DNA of 64,000 bases from Reticulitermes speratus (lineage: Eukaryota; Arthropoda; Insecta; Blattodea; Rhinotermitidae): the NCBI GenBank assembly GCA_021186555.1, contig JAJKFL010000014.1:22885033-22949032 (forward strand), given 5' to 3'. The stretch's first letter is position 1. Every line of letters starts with the position of its first letter. This document shows positions 61,942-64,000 of this stretch, one piece after another. Both the position numbers and the translations under genes were made by a program. Under the pieces are notes generated by a model, which was given only the letters and a program-made list of their open reading frames with translations, was not told the DNA's origin and did not search any database.

Positions 61942-64000
61942 AGATACACACTATAAGATCAGGATATTACCTTCAATTATAACACGACCGCTTCCTTCCT
62001 TATCCTGTCCAAGGCATTATTTTCTATAAACCTATCACTAGCCGCCATAGTGGCTATTGGCCTACACTTACTGATTGTAAAATAAACTGCAAGCAAATAA
62101 ACAAACAAACAAACTTTACCTTACTTACTCTGCATAAGATATATATAAACAAACAAATACTTAAATAGGCTTATGACTCCCATGTTGCTAGACATTAGTT
62201 GATTGCGTCTATCAGACACTTGGATGGACGGGGCTATGCGTCCCTGGCCTTTAGTGCGATATGACACCAATTTCAGGAAACACGATGCAAAGCCTCTTCT
62301 GTAAACGTTGTGTCAACATAAGGGTGCTGCATCCAGTTGTCATCATCTGAAAGGGTCGAAGGATCCTGTCGCATATCATCCGGAATTGTCGGAATTTAAG
62401 CAAATGTTCGTTCAGGCCCATGAGCGAGGATATGCGCTGCCTTGCTGAAGTAGCCTTTACAATAGGAAGTGCGTGATGAATGTCTGGTTGCCGCTTGTTT
62501 GCTCCACTGTTGGAACAGCCTTCGCAGGTGCGTTTTGTCACGTGTACAAATAATTGTGAATGCCGCTGACTACTGTTATCTCGTTCTGCAGACGTCCGGA
62601 GGTCACCATAAATAACGTTTAGGAGACGACTACGTATCTTCTGTCACATTTTTTAGATGTTTTTCTTGTAGGACAGAAACTGTTATATGCGGCGGGGCCC
62701 TTCACCAAAAAACAAATCATTACACTCTGTATCTCTGTAATGTCTGGAACATGTAATTCTTTGTACGGTGTCACGTACAACTCAGAAGAAGAGATCCGAA
62801 ACTCGTATTTCGCTTTTTATCAATTAGCATGCTACTCTGGAAAAAAGACTAAATTCTTCCAGTATGGTACCTCTGAAATGAACCTCGGTTGCAAGTTACT
62901 TTGGAACCAGGGGTGAGTAATTTCAATAGACGGCGCCCGACAGGCGAAATTACTGAAGAGACCGTTAACTTTACCAATTGGAGTGTGGCGATTCGATTAT
63001 CGAAGAAAGGGAGTTAGTTGCTGACTCTCACACCTCCCATTTCTTTTTTCTCGTTAAGCTCGGAGGAGGTTGAACTTGTAACAAATTGATCCGTTGATAG
63101 CAGCACTCTGTCGCAGGTCGCGACGCCCCGCGTAAGATGATCTCCCTCCGAATCACGTCACTAGATTGTGCGGGCTTTCTCTCTTTTTCTCATCCAGTAC
63201 TGCGGGGACTTAAATTACAAGCTTTCATGTAGAGAATCTTAAGGAATTTTAACTAAATGTTACTATATTTTCGCTGTTCTTTTTGCGTAGTTTTACATCT
63301 TAAGCTGTAGCCACGAAGAGTAAGCGTTCATACTGTCATCGTCCGCTGACTACCCGTGCTTACCACCTGGTAAAATGTCCTCCGGTAAAGAAGGGAAGGC
63401 GGGAGTACACCTAATATCAAATCCTGCCATTGAACACGATTTCGAATATTAATGTTTCGTTTATATTGCCACAACACTTTTTCGGATTTTCTTGAAAATA
63501 TGTCAATACTGAACCCAAAGTCTCTAGCTGACCTTATTCGAAACTAGTTCTTCTATTCATTAATTCTTTCTACCTCATCTACATGCCTAGCCCATCATGT
63601 TCTCTCGCAATAGTGTAACATGATGAAGGGCGTTTTGTAAGAACGTCACATGAATAGCAAAATGATTTTAGTTACATGACTGCATAAAGTACAGAGTGCC
63701 GCACTTAAAATGAGCCCATATCAGTTGCACAATTACGACAAGTTCGGGAATAGAGAAAGCTGGCATTTTTGTGACCTTAATGTGTAATTAATTAATATAC
63801 AGGAGAATTGTGTTTAAATGTAGCAAATCCTTCGTGTGCCTAACAACAATACAGAATATAAACTTGAGCGTTGCAGTTAATTTAGAATATAAAGGAAATC
63901 ATAATGACAGTATTGAATTATGCAATTGTATATTCTGTACCTTCTGCGTGTTAGATAATTTACACAGATCAATTCTGTGAAACAAACTGGAGTCTGAAGT
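61942..64000. other. 2.1 kb to the window end without a recognisable gene
   Basis: It holds a CAAA/AAAC microsatellite (62094-62114) and a SINE C 3'-end-like scrap (GCGGCGGGGCCCTTCACC, about 62691-62708). A 96-codon minus ORF at 62251-62541 is unrecognised. A GC-richer patch lies near 63100-63170. Confidence 0.5.

Overview
The window is intergenic DNA from a large, repeat-rich animal genome, most likely an insect. I found no intact host protein-coding gene. It holds tRNA-derived SINEs of at least three families, a nearly complete non-LTR retrotransposon of RTE/BovB type, relics of DD-D (IS630-Tc1-mariner) transposases, decayed LINE 3' ends, several fold-back elements and many microsatellites. 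The SINE spectrum, and the conceptual translations those SINEs give, resemble what I remember from cockroaches, termites, stick insects and some hemipterans. That taxonomic reading is inference from memory, not a search result.

Layout. 1-416: short CpG-rich, promoter-like stretch. 417-5400: SINE A copies, a SINE C fragment, an inverted-repeat element (2504-2883) and a hammerhead-like motif (about 2150-2195). 5399-10000: two members of a fold-back family. 13431-13721: SINE A with a perfect 13-bp target duplication. 16221-17091: a palindromic mariner-like derivative nested in a second, decayed transposon. 17192-17439: SINE B, followed by an unrecognised 173-codon ORF. 18440-19289: a long fold-back element with a 5'-truncated SINE A in one arm. 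23635-26074: SINE B and a tail-to-tail SINE A pair. 26306-32035: about 5.7 kb of trinucleotide repeat, pure TAG at both ends and interrupted CAG in the middle. 32210-35150: LINE 3' relic, SINE C and SINE B. 38400-38700: LINE C-terminal relic with a CPLC motif. 41136-41223: 22-bp minisatellite. 45080-48000: SINE A, a hammerhead-like motif with an intact core, and SINE B. 49368-52794: RTE-type LINE on the minus strand, flanked by an 11-bp target duplication. 55500-56150: inverted pair, each arm carrying a hammerhead-like motif. 57960-64000: SINE B, SINE C and unremarkable AT-rich DNA.

Nothing here forms an operon or pathway. The functional links are parasitic: the LINE encodes endonuclease and reverse transcriptase, the SINEs carry Pol III-type boxes and depend on some LINE, and the hammerhead-bearing inverted repeats look like non-autonomous relatives of Penelope-like elements or retrozymes. 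The most interesting signal is that group of hammerhead-like cores (CUGANGA, helix, GAAA), several of them in paired inverted arms with no coding sequence between them.
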